A DNA stretch of 64,000 bases from contig JANSYN010000006.1 in the NCBI GenBank assembly GCA_024742415.1, positions 1 to 64,000 of the forward strand. The letters run 5' to 3'. Source of the stretch: Gammaproteobacteria bacterium. Its GTDB lineage: Bacteria > Pseudomonadota > Gammaproteobacteria > Pseudomonadales > Halieaceae. Under the pieces are notes generated by a model that saw only the letters and a program-made list of their open reading frames with translations, was not told the DNA's origin and searched no databases. The stretch's first letter is position 1; every line of letters begins with the position of its first letter. Shown here one piece after another: positions 44,744-53,035 of the stretch. The position numbers and the translations under genes were made by a program.

Positions 44744-47623
44744 ATGCAAACAGAGACCAATCCCGGCGGTAGCCCTGCCGAAGCGACCTCCCCAGCCCCA
44801 GAAAACACCGTCAGCGGCAGCATCGCCGCGACAGCACCTGGACAACTTCGCGTCATTAAACGCAACGGCAATGTCGTTTCTTTTGACGACAGCAAAATTA
44901 GCGTAGCAATTACCAAGGCATTCCTGGCGGTAGAGGGCGGCACGGCTGCAGCTTCGAGCCGCATCCATGAAACCGTCGCCAAGCTTACCGAGCAGGTCTC
45001 GGCCATATTCAAGCGTCGCATGCCCTCGGGTGGCACGATCCATATCGAAGACATCCAGGACCAGGTCGAACTGGCACTGATGCGCTCTGGCGAGCACAAG
45101 ATAGCGCGCGACTACGTTATCTATCGCGAAGAGCAGTCGCGCAAGCGCGCCGCGAAGTCTTCCTTGTCACAGGAAACACAGGCCGCAGCCAGCCACATCC
45201 ATGTGGTTCAGGCGGACGGCACGCGCACCGCACTGGACCTGGAGCGCCTGCACACCATCGTCAGCGAAGCCTGCACCGATCTCACCGATGTTCGCGAGAA
45301 CGACATTCTCGATGCAGCGCTGAAAAACCTTTACGACGGGGTGACCGCGGATGAACTCTCAACATCACTGGTGATTACCGCGCGCACCATGATTGAGAAG
45401 GAACCCAACTACACCTACGTCGCCGCTCGCCTGTTGTGCGACACCCTGCGCGCAGAAGCACTGAGCTTTCTTGGCGTTGCAGACAGCGCAACACAGCATG
45501 AAATGGGCGCACTTTACGCCAGGGCACTGCCTGCTTACATCGCCAAGGGGGTGGAACTGGAACTGCTTGCACCCGGCCTGCTGGACTACGACCTGGAATT
45601 GCTCGGAGCAGCACTGTTACCAGAGCGCGACCTGCAGTTTACCTACCTGGGTCTGCAGACACTGTACGACCGCTACTTCATTCACTCGAACGACACCCGC
45701 ATCGAACTGCCGCAGGTTTTCTTTATGCGCGTAGCGATGGGCCTGGCTGCCGAGGAAGACGACAAAAATGCCCGGGCGATAGAGTTTTACCAGTTGCTCT
45801 CTTCCTTTGACTACATGAGCTCTACACCGACACTGTTCAATGCCGGCACACTGCGCCCGCAACTGTCCTCCTGCTACCTGACCACCGTGCCAGATGACCT
45901 GCATGGCATTTATGGCGCAATACAGGACAACGCGATGCTGTCCAAATTTGCCGGCGGCCTGGGTAACGACTGGACCCCGGTACGTGCACTGGGTGCCTAT
46001 ATCAAGGGTACCAATGGCAAGTCCCAGGGCGTTGTACCGTTCCTCAAGGTTGTCAACGACACCGCCGTGGCCGTCAATCAGGGCGGCAAGCGTAAGGGCG
46101 CAGTCTGTGCCTACCTGGAAACCTGGCACATGGACATCGAAGAGTTCATTGAGCTGCGCAAAAACACCGGTGATGACCGACGTCGCACCCACGACATGAA
46201 CACGGCCAACTGGATTCCCGATTTGTTCATGAAACGCGTTTTTGATGGCGGCGACTGGACCCTCTTCTCACCCAATGACACGCCAGACCTGCACGATCTG
46301 TACGGCAAGGCATTCGAAGAGCGCTATACCCAGTACGAGGCCATGACCAGAAGCGGCGAACTGAAGCTGTTCAAAACCGTTAAAGCCGAAAACCTGTGGC
46401 GCAAGATGCTGGGCATGCTGTTCGAAACCGGACACCCCTGGATGACGTTCAAGGATCCTTGCAACCTGCGCTCACCGCAGCAGCACGTTGGTGTGGTGCA
46501 CTCATCCAACCTGTGTACGGAAATCACGCTCAATACCAGCGCCGATGAAATCGCCGTGTGCAACCTGGGCTCCGTGAACCTGCCCCAACACATCACCGAT
46601 GGCAGCCTCGACCTGGAAAAACTGCAAAAAACGGTACGTACCGCGGTGCGCATGCTCGATAACGTCATCGACATCAACTACTACTCGGTACCGCAGGCGG
46701 AGCGTTCCAATATGCGCCATCGCCCGGTCGGTCTGGGCCTCATGGGCTTCCAGGACGCTCTGTACAAGCAGCATATCGCCTACTCTTCCGATGCAGCGGT
46801 GGAGTTCGCCGATCGCTCGATGGAGGCCATCAGCTACTATGCGATCCAGGCCTCCAGTGAGCTCGCTGCCGAGCGCGGTGCCTATTCCTCGTATGAAGGC
46901 TCGCTTTGGTCGCAGGGTATCTTCCCCATCGATTCCCTCGATAAACTGACCCAGGAGCGCGGCGAACAGTACATACAGGTTGACCGCAGCCAGACTCTGG
47001 ACTGGCCGGCGCTGCGCGAGGTTGTCAAAAGCAACGGTATGCGCAATTCCAATGTGATGGCGATTGCACCCACGGCAACCATTGCCAATATCACCGGGGT
47101 GTCGCAGTCCATTGAGCCGACCTACCAGAACCTGTACGTGAAATCGAATCTCTCCGGAGAGTTCACCGTGGTCAACCCCTATCTGGTGAATGATCTCAAG
47201 GCCCGCGGCCTCTGGGACGGCGTGATGGTCAATGACCTGAAGTATTACGATGGCAGCGTGCAATCGATAGACCGCGTACCCAGCGACATCAAGGCAGTGT
47301 ACGCCACTGCCTTTGAAGTGGAGCCGCGCTGGTTGGTTGAGTCTGCCAGTCGCCGACAGAAGTGGATTGACCAGGCACAGTCACTCAACCTGTACATCAA
47401 TGCCGCCAGCGGCAAAAAGCTCGACATTACCTACCGCATGGCGTGGTACAGCGGTCTGAAGACCACCTACTACCTGCGCTCATTGGCCGCCACCGGTACC
47501 GAAAAGTCGACGATAGAATCAGGCACACTCAATGCGGTGTCCAACAGCTCGGGGGCGCCGCAGCCGGCACCGGTACCCGAGGCCTGTTCTCTGGATGATC
47601 CCGATTGTGAGGCCTGCCAGTAG
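44744..47623 (+). CDS. nrdA: Class Ia ribonucleotide reductase alpha subunit, two ATP-cones
   Basis: NrdA reduces ribonucleoside diphosphates to deoxy forms under aerobic conditions with NrdB. The 959-residue protein has two consecutive N-terminal ATP-cones (about 36-130, LRVIKRNGNVVSFDDSKISV; about 150-245), like Pseudomonas NrdA, against one in E. coli. The catalytic barrel follows (TPTLFNAGTLRPQLSSCYL, AVCNLGSVNL) and the shuttle cysteines C955 and C958 are in CEACQ. ATG 44744 has GGAG five bases upstream; the GTG at 44696 does not. A hydrophilic 35-residue head precedes the first cone. Confidence 0.97.
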   Translation: MQTETNPGGSPAEATSPAPENTVSGSIAATAPGQLRVIKRNGNVVSFDDSKISVAITKAFLAVEGGTAAASSRIHETVAKLTEQVSAIFKRRMPSGGTIHIEDIQDQVELALMRSGEHKIARDYVIYREEQSRKRAAKSSLSQETQAAASHIHVVQADGTRTALDLERLHTIVSEACTDLTDVRENDILDAALKNLYDGVTADELSTSLVITARTMIEKEPNYTYVAARLLCDTLRAEALSFLGVADSATQHEMGALYARALPAYIAKGVELELLAPGLLDYDLELLGAALLPERDLQFTYLGLQTLYDRYFIHSNDTRIELPQVFFMRVAMGLAAEEDDKNARAIEFYQLLSSFDYMSSTPTLFNAGTLRPQLSSCYLTTVPDDLHGIYGAIQDNAMLSKFAGGLGNDWTPVRALGAYIKGTNGKSQGVVPFLKVVNDTAVAVNQGGKRKGAVCAYLETWHMDIEEFIELRKNTGDDRRRTHDMNTANWIPDLFMKRVFDGGDWTLFSPNDTPDLHDLYGKAFEERYTQYEAMTRSGELKLFKTVKAENLWRKMLGMLFETGHPWMTFKDPCNLRSPQQHVGVVHSSNLCTEITLNTSADEIAVCNLGSVNLPQHITDGSLDLEKLQKTVRTAVRMLDNVIDINYYSVPQAERSNMRHRPVGLGLMGFQDALYKQHIAYSSDAAVEFADRSMEAISYYAIQASSELAAERGAYSSYEGSLWSQGIFPIDSLDKLTQERGEQYIQVDRSQTLDWPALREVVKSNGMRNSNVMAIAPTATIANITGVSQSIEPTYQNLYVKSNLSGEFTVVNPYLVNDLKARGLWDGVMVNDLKYYDGSVQSIDRVPSDIKAVYATAFEVEPRWLVESASRRQKWIDQAQSLNLYINAASGKKLDITYRMAWYSGLKTTYYLRSLAATGTEKSTIESGTLNAVSNSSGAPQPAPVPEACSLDDPDCEACQ

Positions 47624-47690
47624 GCGGGCCATTATTGATACGTTGCACACGATAACCAGAAACAACATAGCCAAGCAGGGGAAGAAGTAG

Positions 47691-48980
47691 ATGTTAAGTT
47701 GGGAAGATTACGATCTGGAAGAAACCACACCCGTAGCCGCAAAAGTGGCGGCAGCCAGCGCCGCTGCTGCCAAACCTGAGCCGGAAATGCCCGAAATGGC
47801 AGCAGCCGCACCCGCCCTGGAGCCAGCCGTACCTGTGACGCCAGCGGCAGAAGAGATTGATCCGGCAGTGATTGCCGAAGTGTCCAACAATATCGCCAAG
47901 GCCGTGGAAAGCGTGGAACAGATGGATGTTACCGCAGGCCTTGAAGAGCTGGAAATGGGCGCGGACCGCGTATCGGTCGACGAAAAGGCAATGATCAACT
48001 GCCGCGCCGATCTCAACCAGCTGGTGCCGTTCAAATATGACTGGGCCTGGCAGAAGTACCTGGATGGCTGTGCCAATCACTGGATGCCCCAGGAAATCAA
48101 CATGACGGCGGACGTCGCCACATGGAAAAACCCTGAAGGCCTGACAGACGACGAGCGCCGCATCGTCATGCGCAACCTGGGCTATTTTTCAACCGCAGAT
48201 TCGCTCGTAGCCAATAACCTGGTGCTTGCCCTGTACCGCCTGATCACCAACCCGGAGTGTCGCCAGTACCTGTTGCGCCAGGCGTTTGAGGAAGCGATTC
48301 ATACCCACGCCTATCAGTACTGCATTGAATCGCTGGGCATGGACGAAGGCGAAGTGTTCAACATGTACCGCGAAATTCCATCGGTTGCCAAGAAAGCCGC
48401 CTGGAGTCTCAGCCATACTCACTCGCTGTCTGACCCCACGTTCAAAACGGGCACACCCGAGACTGACCAGGAGCTGCTGCGCAACCTGATCGGCTTTTAC
48501 GCGGTGACTGAAGGTATTTTCTTTTACTGCGGATTTACCCAGATACTCTCAATGGGCCGCCGCAACAAAATGACAGGCGTGGCAGAGCAGTTCCAGTACA
48601 TCTTGCGTGATGAGTCAATGCACCTGAACTTTGGCATTGATGTGATCAACCAGATCAAATTGGAAAACCCGCATCTGTGGACCGCTGAATTCCAGCAGGA
48701 GGTCATCCTGATGATTCTTGCGGGCACGCAGCTGGAAATAGAATATGCGCGCGACACCATGCCCCGTGGCGTGCTGGGCATGAATGCAAACATGATGGAA
48801 GAGTACCTGCACTTCATCGCCAACCGTCGCCTGTCGCAGCTGGGATTACCCGAACAGTATCCTGGAGCGCAGAATCCGTTCCCCTGGATGTCCGAGATTA
48901 TGGATCTTCGCAAAGAGAAAAACTTCTTTGAGACCAGAGTCATAGAGTACCAGACGGGCGGCGCTCTGAGCTGGGATTAG
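47691..48980 (+). CDS. nrdB: Class Ia ribonucleotide reductase beta subunit with low-complexity N-terminal extension
   Basis: NrdB carries the diiron-tyrosyl radical cofactor. The 429-residue protein begins [11 protein letters not shown] and then has an Ala/Pro/Glu-rich linker (about 15-85) absent from E. coli NrdB. The ferritin-like core starts at [16 protein letters not shown]. Metal ligands are the Asp in MTADVATWK, Glu/His in [10 protein letters not shown] (whose Tyr is the probable radical residue), the Glu in AVTEGIFFY, and Glu/His in RDESMHLNF. It follows nrdA by 67 bp. Confidence 0.96.
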   Translation: MLSWEDYDLEETTPVAAKVAAASAAAAKPEPEMPEMAAAAPALEPAVPVTPAAEEIDPAVIAEVSNNIAKAVESVEQMDVTAGLEELEMGADRVSVDEKAMINCRADLNQLVPFKYDWAWQKYLDGCANHWMPQEINMTADVATWKNPEGLTDDERRIVMRNLGYFSTADSLVANNLVLALYRLITNPECRQYLLRQAFEEAIHTHAYQYCIESLGMDEGEVFNMYREIPSVAKKAAWSLSHTHSLSDPTFKTGTPETDQELLRNLIGFYAVTEGIFFYCGFTQILSMGRRNKMTGVAEQFQYILRDESMHLNFGIDVINQIKLENPHLWTAEFQQEVILMILAGTQLEIEYARDTMPRGVLGMNANMMEEYLHFIANRRLSQLGLPEQYPGAQNPFPWMSEIMDLRKEKNFFETRVIEYQTGGALSWD

Positions 48981-48988
48981 CACCGCGT

Positions 48989-49015
48989 GCACGCATCGGC
49001 GTCGCCGGTGCGTGC
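48989..49015 (+). other. Long GC-rich hairpin after nrdB
   Basis: GCACGCATCGGC (48989-49000) pairs with GCCGGTGCGTGC (49004-49015), giving a 12-bp stem including one T-G wobble with a three-base loop. It starts nine bases after the nrdB stop. No T-run follows, so it may be a 3'-stabilising structure or part of a Rho-dependent terminator between nrdB and the small ORF at 49060. Confidence 0.55.
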
Positions 49016-49059
49016 TGTTAACACAAAAAACAAAAACGGTTACTACCGAGGAATCTGAC

Positions 49060-49254
49060 ATGGCCGACAGCGAGAAGAATCCCTCCGAGACCGAAACCAT
49101 CATGATGGCGCTGGACCAGATCAGCCAGACCATAGAAGTCATGACCAGCGTGGTCGGCCGGCTGCGCAATTACGTTGAACGACAGGGCACTGCCACGGCG
49201 GAAAAAAACAAGGACGTATCAGCAGAACTGCACAACGATCGCATTTTGCACTAG
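49060..49254 (+). CDS. Small hypothetical protein (64 aa), coiled-coil
   Basis: I do not recognise this gene. It encodes 64 residues, acidic at the start (MADSEKNPSETETIMMALDQ), then a likely amphipathic helix (ISQTIEVMTSVVGRLRNYVE), and a polar tail. There is no signal peptide, membrane segment or cysteine. GAGG eight bases before the ATG at 49060 supports translation. It lies 79 bp after nrdB on the same strand and could be in the nrd operon, with the strong hairpin between them. Confidence 0.6.
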   Translation: MADSEKNPSETETIMMALDQISQTIEVMTSVVGRLRNYVERQGTATAEKNKDVSAELHNDRILH

Positions 49255-49355
49255 ACAGGGGCAGCCCTGATGGCACGTCAATTAATGACTGCCTGAATCA
49301 CTGAAACAAGGTGGTATTCAACCCACTCGCTCCACACCGGACGGTAGGAGTTAAT

Positions 49356-49508
49356 ATGAACAATAAGAAGCCGAGTGATCTTCAAACCGAACGACGACAC
49401 AGCAACGGCATCGTACACGGATGGCTCATGTGGTACCTGCGACGCTCACAGCGTCACGCAAAAAGGTCCACAGCTGGTGAGCTAGCCATCACCCCCGGCA
49501 GCAGTTAG
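49356..49508 (+). CDS. Small basic hypothetical protein (50 aa)
   Basis: This is an unrecognised 50-residue ORF with a strong ribosome site (TAGGAG, six bases before ATG 49356). The product is strongly basic (MNNKKPSDLQTERRHSNGIV then HGWLMWYLRRSQRHAKRS), with a short hydrophobic/aromatic centre. The frame is open 15 codons further upstream, but without a ribosome site. The good ribosome site is the only support; no family is suggested. Confidence 0.4.
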   Translation: MNNKKPSDLQTERRHSNGIVHGWLMWYLRRSQRHAKRSTAGELAITPGSS

Positions 49509-49660
49509 CGGGGCTGTCGGACAGGCCTGGCCCTGCTGCTTCAGGCCAGGTTACGGGCAACGACATCGGGAGAGCCCTCTTCCGACAGCATTTTTGACAC
49601 GCCGTAAAACTTCTCACGCCTTCCATTTCCTCTGCATAGTGCCGGCTGGCGCAGTGGAGC

Positions 49661-49681
49661 GCATCTGCCTCTGGCAGGTGC
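49661..49681 (+). repeat. 9-bp stem-loop followed by heptamer direct repeats
   Basis: GCATCTGCC-TCT-GGCAGGTGC forms a 9-bp stem with one G-T pair and a three-base loop. It runs straight into three GTGCCAA-like 7-bp direct repeats (about 49678-49698). The 258-bp gap 49509-49766 around it holds no gene I can support; a second imperfect stem CCTGGCC/GGCCAGG lies near 49526-49552. Confidence 0.5.
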
Positions 49682-49766
49682 CAAGTGCCAAGTGCCATAA
49701 CCACTACACCATCAACCCGCCGAGTATGGCAAACTGGGCCGCCAGTGAAGTGGCCGAGCCAACACC

Positions 49767-51014
49767 ATGACTACCGCATTGACCATGATCCGGGTGATCC
49801 CCACGACAAACGCAATACGACCACCTATAGCGCATTCATGGTCGATTAGCATTCTGCTTGCACTGGCGATGATGCTAGCAAGCGCAGCGCCAGGCGCACT
49901 GGCGTCACAGACGTGGCTGGTAGGCCCCGAGCGCAAACTGAAAACACCCAGCGCGGCGGCGCAGGTGGCGGCGCACGGCGACACCGTTGAAATTGATGCG
50001 GCGACTTACGTCAACGACTACGCTGTCTGGCATCAGGACAACCTGACCCTGCGCGGCGCAGGTGGCATGGCGCGGCTGCACTCAAACGGGCTCATTCCCA
50101 ACGGCAAGGGCATCTGGATCATCAATGGCAACAATACCGTTATCGAAAACCTGGCGTTTTCCGGGGCCGCCGTACAGGCAACCAACGGGGCGGGAATCCG
50201 TCACCAGGGCGGCGACCTGACCCTGCGCAACACCTATTTTCATCACAATGAGTTTTCCGTGCTCACTGGGCCCAACCCCAAGGCCAACATCGCAGTCTTC
50301 GATTCACGATTCTGGCATCAGCAACGACCCGCACGCTTCAGCCACGGCATTTACATCGGTACCGTCGGCAGCTTTACCATCAGTGGCAGCCACTTCCAGG
50401 GTACGGACCAGGGTCACCAGATAAAGAGCCGCGCCCTGGAGAACCGCATTCTGTACAACCGCATCGAAGATGGCGATTCTGGCAATTCCAGCCGACTGAT
50501 TGACCTGCCAAACTGTGGCTTCAGTATCATCATGGGCAACGACATGCACCAGGGCAGTTACACCAGCAACACCGATGCCATAGGCTATGGCGCCGAACTA
50601 TGCCCCGGGCGGGACGAACGCCAACGTACGCTCTACGTCATCAATAACACGTTGATCAACGAGGCCCCCGCTGCAACCCTGGCCCGCAACCATCACGGCA
50701 GCCATGTCATCATGCTCAACAACCTGATCTACGGCCGCGGGCAATTCCTGGCCGGCAAGGGAAGTGTCAAGGGCAACCTGCGGCTGCCGCTGCAGACGCT
50801 CAGGGCCGGCCCGGAAAACACCATGCGCTCCTGGCGGCCGGGGCCCGGATCAGCCGCCATTGATGCCGCCGCCGCGCCACCTGCTGATGATCAGGCGCTG
50901 GTCCCAAACCGTGAGTTCCTGGCGCCCACAGGCACTACCCCTCGCCGCCGCGCAGGCCCCCTGGACATTGGCGCAAGAGAGTATGCTGGCGAAGGGGTCC
51001 GGGGCGAGGATTAA
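49767..51014 (+). CDS. Secreted right-handed parallel beta-helix protein
   Basis: The 415-residue protein has a long signal peptide (hydrophobic ISILLALAMMLASAAPGALA, ending near residue 46). Repeated beta-helix rungs follow (IWIINGNNTVIENLAFSGA, IRHQGGDLTLRNTYFHHNEF, SFTISGSHFQGTDQGHQIKS). A C-terminal segment with PGSAAIDAA...PLDIGAREY resembles choice-of-anchor Q type domains. Such folds occur in polysaccharide lyases and surface proteins; no catalytic residues can be assigned. It stands alone and is probably periplasmic or exported. Confidence 0.75.
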   Translation: MTTALTMIRVIPTTNAIRPPIAHSWSISILLALAMMLASAAPGALASQTWLVGPERKLKTPSAAAQVAAHGDTVEIDAATYVNDYAVWHQDNLTLRGAGGMARLHSNGLIPNGKGIWIINGNNTVIENLAFSGAAVQATNGAGIRHQGGDLTLRNTYFHHNEFSVLTGPNPKANIAVFDSRFWHQQRPARFSHGIYIGTVGSFTISGSHFQGTDQGHQIKSRALENRILYNRIEDGDSGNSSRLIDLPNCGFSIIMGNDMHQGSYTSNTDAIGYGAELCPGRDERQRTLYVINNTLINEAPAATLARNHHGSHVIMLNNLIYGRGQFLAGKGSVKGNLRLPLQTLRAGPENTMRSWRPGPGSAAIDAAAAPPADDQALVPNREFLAPTGTTPRRRAGPLDIGAREYAGEGVRGED

Positions 51015-51074
51015 CTGACAGGCGCTTGCCTGGGGACGTCCGGTGTCATGGGTGGTGTTGCGCTGCAGACGGGG

Positions 51075-51398
51075 CTAATCGTCGTTGAGCAGCTTGTCGA
51101 CATCGGCAAGGCTTTGCAGCAGTGCTTCCAGAGGCAGGCCGGAGCCCTGAAAATACTCTTCGGCCATGGGCGTGATGCCACAACGCGAAGGCAGCGGCTC
51201 GCCAGCCTCGAGCAGCTGGTACATCGTCGGCAGGAACACAAACTGCAGCCATTGCGGCAAGGACAGCGTATCAATGCAAAATGGCTCAGTGGATGCCAGT
51301 GCCTCAGCAGCTGGCGGTGAGCGCTCCCAATGTCCCAACTGACGCAAATGGGCCTCGATATCGATCAGTACTGCAGCAATTTCTATTGGCTTGTTCAC
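51075..51398 (-). CDS. yqcC: YqcC family protein (DUF446)
   Basis: This is a 107-residue all-helical protein matching the YqcC family: LIDIEAHLRQLGHW, the signature EPFCIDTLSLPQWLQFVFLP, then MYQLLEAGEPLPSRCGITPM. Its function is unknown; in many gammaproteobacteria yqcC is next to the pseudouridine synthase truC, which is not present here. The start is GTG at 51398. It lies 98 bp downstream of the dehydrogenase gene on the same strand and may be its third cistron. Confidence 0.85.
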   Translation of the reverse strand: MNKPIEIAAVLIDIEAHLRQLGHWERSPPAAEALASTEPFCIDTLSLPQWLQFVFLPTMYQLLEAGEPLPSRCGITPMAEEYFQGSGLPLEALLQSLADVDKLLNDD

Positions 51399-51496
51399 AA
51401 CAATGCCCTGATGTTCATGAGTGGCATACCGCTGCGCGCGATGCTGCCGCCAGCCCCGAGTCTAAAACGCCTGCGCCTGCGATGGTGCGCCATGGA

Positions 51497-53035
51497 CTAC
51501 TTTGCAATCTCGTCGAGCATGTAATCCACCGCCTGCCTAATCTCTTCGTCAGTACAGTTTTCGCAGAAACCCCTGGCCGGCATGTTACCGATACCCTCCA
51601 ATGCACTGGCGTAAAGCGCTTCGCGGCCCTTGGCAACGCGCGCTGACCAAGCCTTGGCATCCCGCAGCGCGGGAACATCCGTGGTGCCGGACTGGTGGCA
51701 GGTGACACACGCTATGTTGTAGATCTGCCGGCCATCACGCACCTTGCCCCCCAATAATGCAGGATCCCGCGACAGTCGCAGTACCCTGCCGCCGTTTTGC
51801 ACAAGAAAGTAAATTGAACCGTCGGCCGCCACTTTGATATCGCGAACGCGCCCACGCACTTCCTGCAAGATTTGCCGTTCAGATTTGACACTGCCCTCAA
51901 CGACATCCAGTTTGCTCACCGCGCTGCTTTTCATCGCACCGACGAGAAGGTCGCCGTCCCACTCGCCAAACATGTCACCGCGATACACTGCAATGGGCGA
52001 GATCGCCAGTGACGGCAAGTAGTAAAACAGGGGCTGAACCATACCCGCCATTGCCGAGCCACGACCAATCAGCTCGGTGGAGTAGTTCGCCCCATAGGTA
52101 ATCACCGGCCAGCCGTAGTTCCCGCCCGCGTCGATCCTGTTGACCTCGTCACCACCCATCGGGCCATGCTCCGTCTCATACATGATCGATGACACAGCAT
52201 CGTAGTGCAGGCCCTGGGGGTTTCTCACGCCCATTGCATAGATGCGGCTATCGATCATCAACTTCGGGTTATAGGGGTTGGCAACGCCGATGAACGGGTT
52301 GTCAGGCGGCACAGACCCATCGTCCTGCAGGCGCAAGATCTTGCCAGTTAATGCGCCTGGATTCTGCGACTGATCGCGACGTGACCTGTCTCCGGTGGCG
52401 ACATACAACAAGCCCTGCCGATCAAACTCCAGCGCACCCCCGAAGTTCGACGGGGACTTTCCAAAGGGCTCCGCCACAAGCAACTGTTGTACCTCGGTGA
52501 TGCTGGCGCCATCAAACCTGGCGCGACTTACGGCCAGCGCGCGCAGCTTGCTGTCTTGCGGGTCTTCCACCGCGTGTGAGAAATAGATCAGGCCATTGCG
52601 GCTGAACTGCGGGTGCAGGGCCACATCCAACAGGCCGATTTGCTGCGTGCCAGCAGCAGACGCCAGCGTTGGAATCGTGCCTGCCACCTCTGAGACCGCC
52701 CCGGTTGTAACATCCAGCACCTTGAACTGACCGGCGAATTCGGTGATCAGTAGCTGCGTGTCAGAGACAAACTCGAAAGCCCAGGGGAAGGCGAGCCCGG
52801 CGTACACCTCGTCCAACACCGCATCACGAACGTTAACCTCGGCGACCGATTGCAGATCGCCAAAATACGGCGCCGGTTGGCCTGGGCCCCGCGGCACCAC
52901 TACTGACTTTACTTCCCTGGCCGCTGTGCGCAGGGTATCACCGCGATACTCCATGACGAGCATTCCGGCAAAAAAAGCTGCCGCCGCCAACAACAATGAA
53001 ACAACCACCACAATCGGGGTTCGTGCAACAGGCAT
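51497..53035 (-). CDS. PQQ-dependent sugar dehydrogenase fused to a cytochrome c domain
   Basis: The 512-residue protein has an N-terminal anchor (helix 7-29) and a soluble aldose-sugar-dehydrogenase-type six-bladed propeller (about 75-420; GLAFPWAFEFVSDTQLLITE, GLLDVALHPQF, EHGPMGGDEVNRI). A C-terminal cytochrome c domain has heme motif CVTCH (443-447) and likely axial Met485 in NMPARG. The fusion would pass electrons from periplasmic sugar or alcohol oxidation straight to the respiratory chain. The substrate is unknown. Its ATG overlaps the dinG stop by one base. Confidence 0.88.
   Translation of the reverse strand: MPVARTPIVVVVSLLLAAAAFFAGMLVMEYRGDTLRTAAREVKSVVVPRGPGQPAPYFGDLQSVAEVNVRDAVLDEVYAGLAFPWAFEFVSDTQLLITEFAGQFKVLDVTTGAVSEVAGTIPTLASAAGTQQIGLLDVALHPQFSRNGLIYFSHAVEDPQDSKLRALAVSRARFDGASITEVQQLLVAEPFGKSPSNFGGALEFDRQGLLYVATGDRSRRDQSQNPGALTGKILRLQDDGSVPPDNPFIGVANPYNPKLMIDSRIYAMGVRNPQGLHYDAVSSIMYETEHGPMGGDEVNRIDAGGNYGWPVITYGANYSTELIGRGSAMAGMVQPLFYYLPSLAISPIAVYRGDMFGEWDGDLLVGAMKSSAVSKLDVVEGSVKSERQILQEVRGRVRDIKVAADGSIYFLVQNGGRVLRLSRDPALLGGKVRDGRQIYNIACVTCHQSGTTDVPALRDAKAWSARVAKGREALYASALEGIGNMPARGFCENCTDEEIRQAVDYMLDEIAK

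Noticed and set aside
46502-47263. 253-codon minus-strand frame
   Set aside because: It is a shadow of nrdA.
49641-49735. Possible tRNA gene in the gap before the beta-helix gene
   Set aside because: D-arm-like strings occur on both strands, but there is no acceptor pairing, no GTTCGA T-loop and no plausible anticodon arm.
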